In this document: one piece after another, positions 6,424 to 6,508 of the stretch
Numbering within the stretch: the first letter of the stretch is position 1
Layout: each line of letters starts with the position of its first letter
From: Eubacterium sp.
Lineage (GTDB): Bacteria; Bacillota; Clostridia; Peptostreptococcales; Anaerovoracaceae
Direction: 5' to 3'
Assembly: GCA_017419895.1 (NCBI GenBank)
Contig: JAFOKI010000140.1
Coordinates: 1-6,508, forward strand
Length of the DNA: 6,508 nucleotides
The notes under the pieces: model-generated
What the model saw: only the letters and a program-made list of their open reading frames with translations
Told to the model about the DNA's origin: nothing
The model's database searches: none
Made by a program: the position numbers and the translations under genes

Positions 6424-6508
6424 GAGAATCTCATACATCCCGAAAAGATCCAACAAGCAGTTCGCCGTGTACTGAAGCTTTAAAAATAATCCGCCCATAC
6501 CCTGTTGC
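6424..6508. other. Downstream tail with no supportable gene
   Basis: These 85 nt after metF contain no ATG on the + strand and no recognisable RNA gene or terminator. The metF frame continues for 19 sense codons after the TAG before a TAA at 6481. The frame entered at 6426 stays open to the window end but has no start codon or recognised protein similarity. AGGAG at 6422-6426 looks like a ribosome binding site, but only an ATA stands at the expected distance. A gene may begin beyond the window. Confidence 0.5.

Noticed and set aside
1..6508. CRISPR array, tRNA/rRNA gene, insertion sequence, riboswitch or phage gene
   Set aside because: No repeat array, cloverleaf-like segment, transposase, terminal inverted repeat or long conserved leader was seen; nearly the whole window is filled by seven conserved genes.

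Overview
This 6.5 kb window reads as a chromosomal housekeeping segment of a low-to-mid GC Gram-positive anaerobe, most probably a member of the Clostridia. The evidence is the run der, plsY, gpsA in that order, AGGAGG-type ribosome binding sites, tightly packed same-strand genes, and Clostridia-like versions of MiaB (a CGCMMQQ third-cysteine motif) and of the acyl-CoA dehydrogenase family protein. The family or genus cannot be fixed from the sequence alone.

Layout, all on the + strand: the last 248 codons of der (ribosome assembly GTPase, cut by the window start); plsY (acyl-phosphate:glycerol-3-phosphate acyltransferase); gpsA (glycerol-3-phosphate dehydrogenase); miaB (tRNA methylthiotransferase); a membrane-embedded site-2 protease (M50) homologue; a 3-hydroxyacyl-CoA dehydrogenase family protein; and metF (methylenetetrahydrofolate reductase). 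The first five genes are separated by +10, -4, -1 and -4 nt, which points to one translationally coupled unit. The last two follow after 29 and 17 nt, each with a clear Shine-Dalgarno site, and no terminator separates them from the genes upstream. The final 85 nt contain no supportable gene.

Functionally, GpsA makes sn-glycerol-3-phosphate and PlsY acylates it, so these two neighbours form the first committed steps of phospholipid synthesis. Der and MiaB serve the translation apparatus. MetF feeds methyl groups to methionine synthesis or C1 metabolism. The dehydrogenase has no beta-oxidation or butyrate-pathway partners beside it, so its substrate is unknown.

I see no mobile element, CRISPR array, RNA gene or obviously new multi-gene system here. 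The points worth a second look are small: miaB sits where many spore-formers carry spoIVA; the dehydrogenase has Asn-His-Arg where NAD-dependent relatives have a conserved Asp; the G5 loop of Der is altered; MetF has a Leu in its otherwise Tyr-Pro-Glu motif; a perfect 8-bp inverted repeat straddles the metF stop codon; and a good ribosome binding site after metF has no normal start codon behind it.
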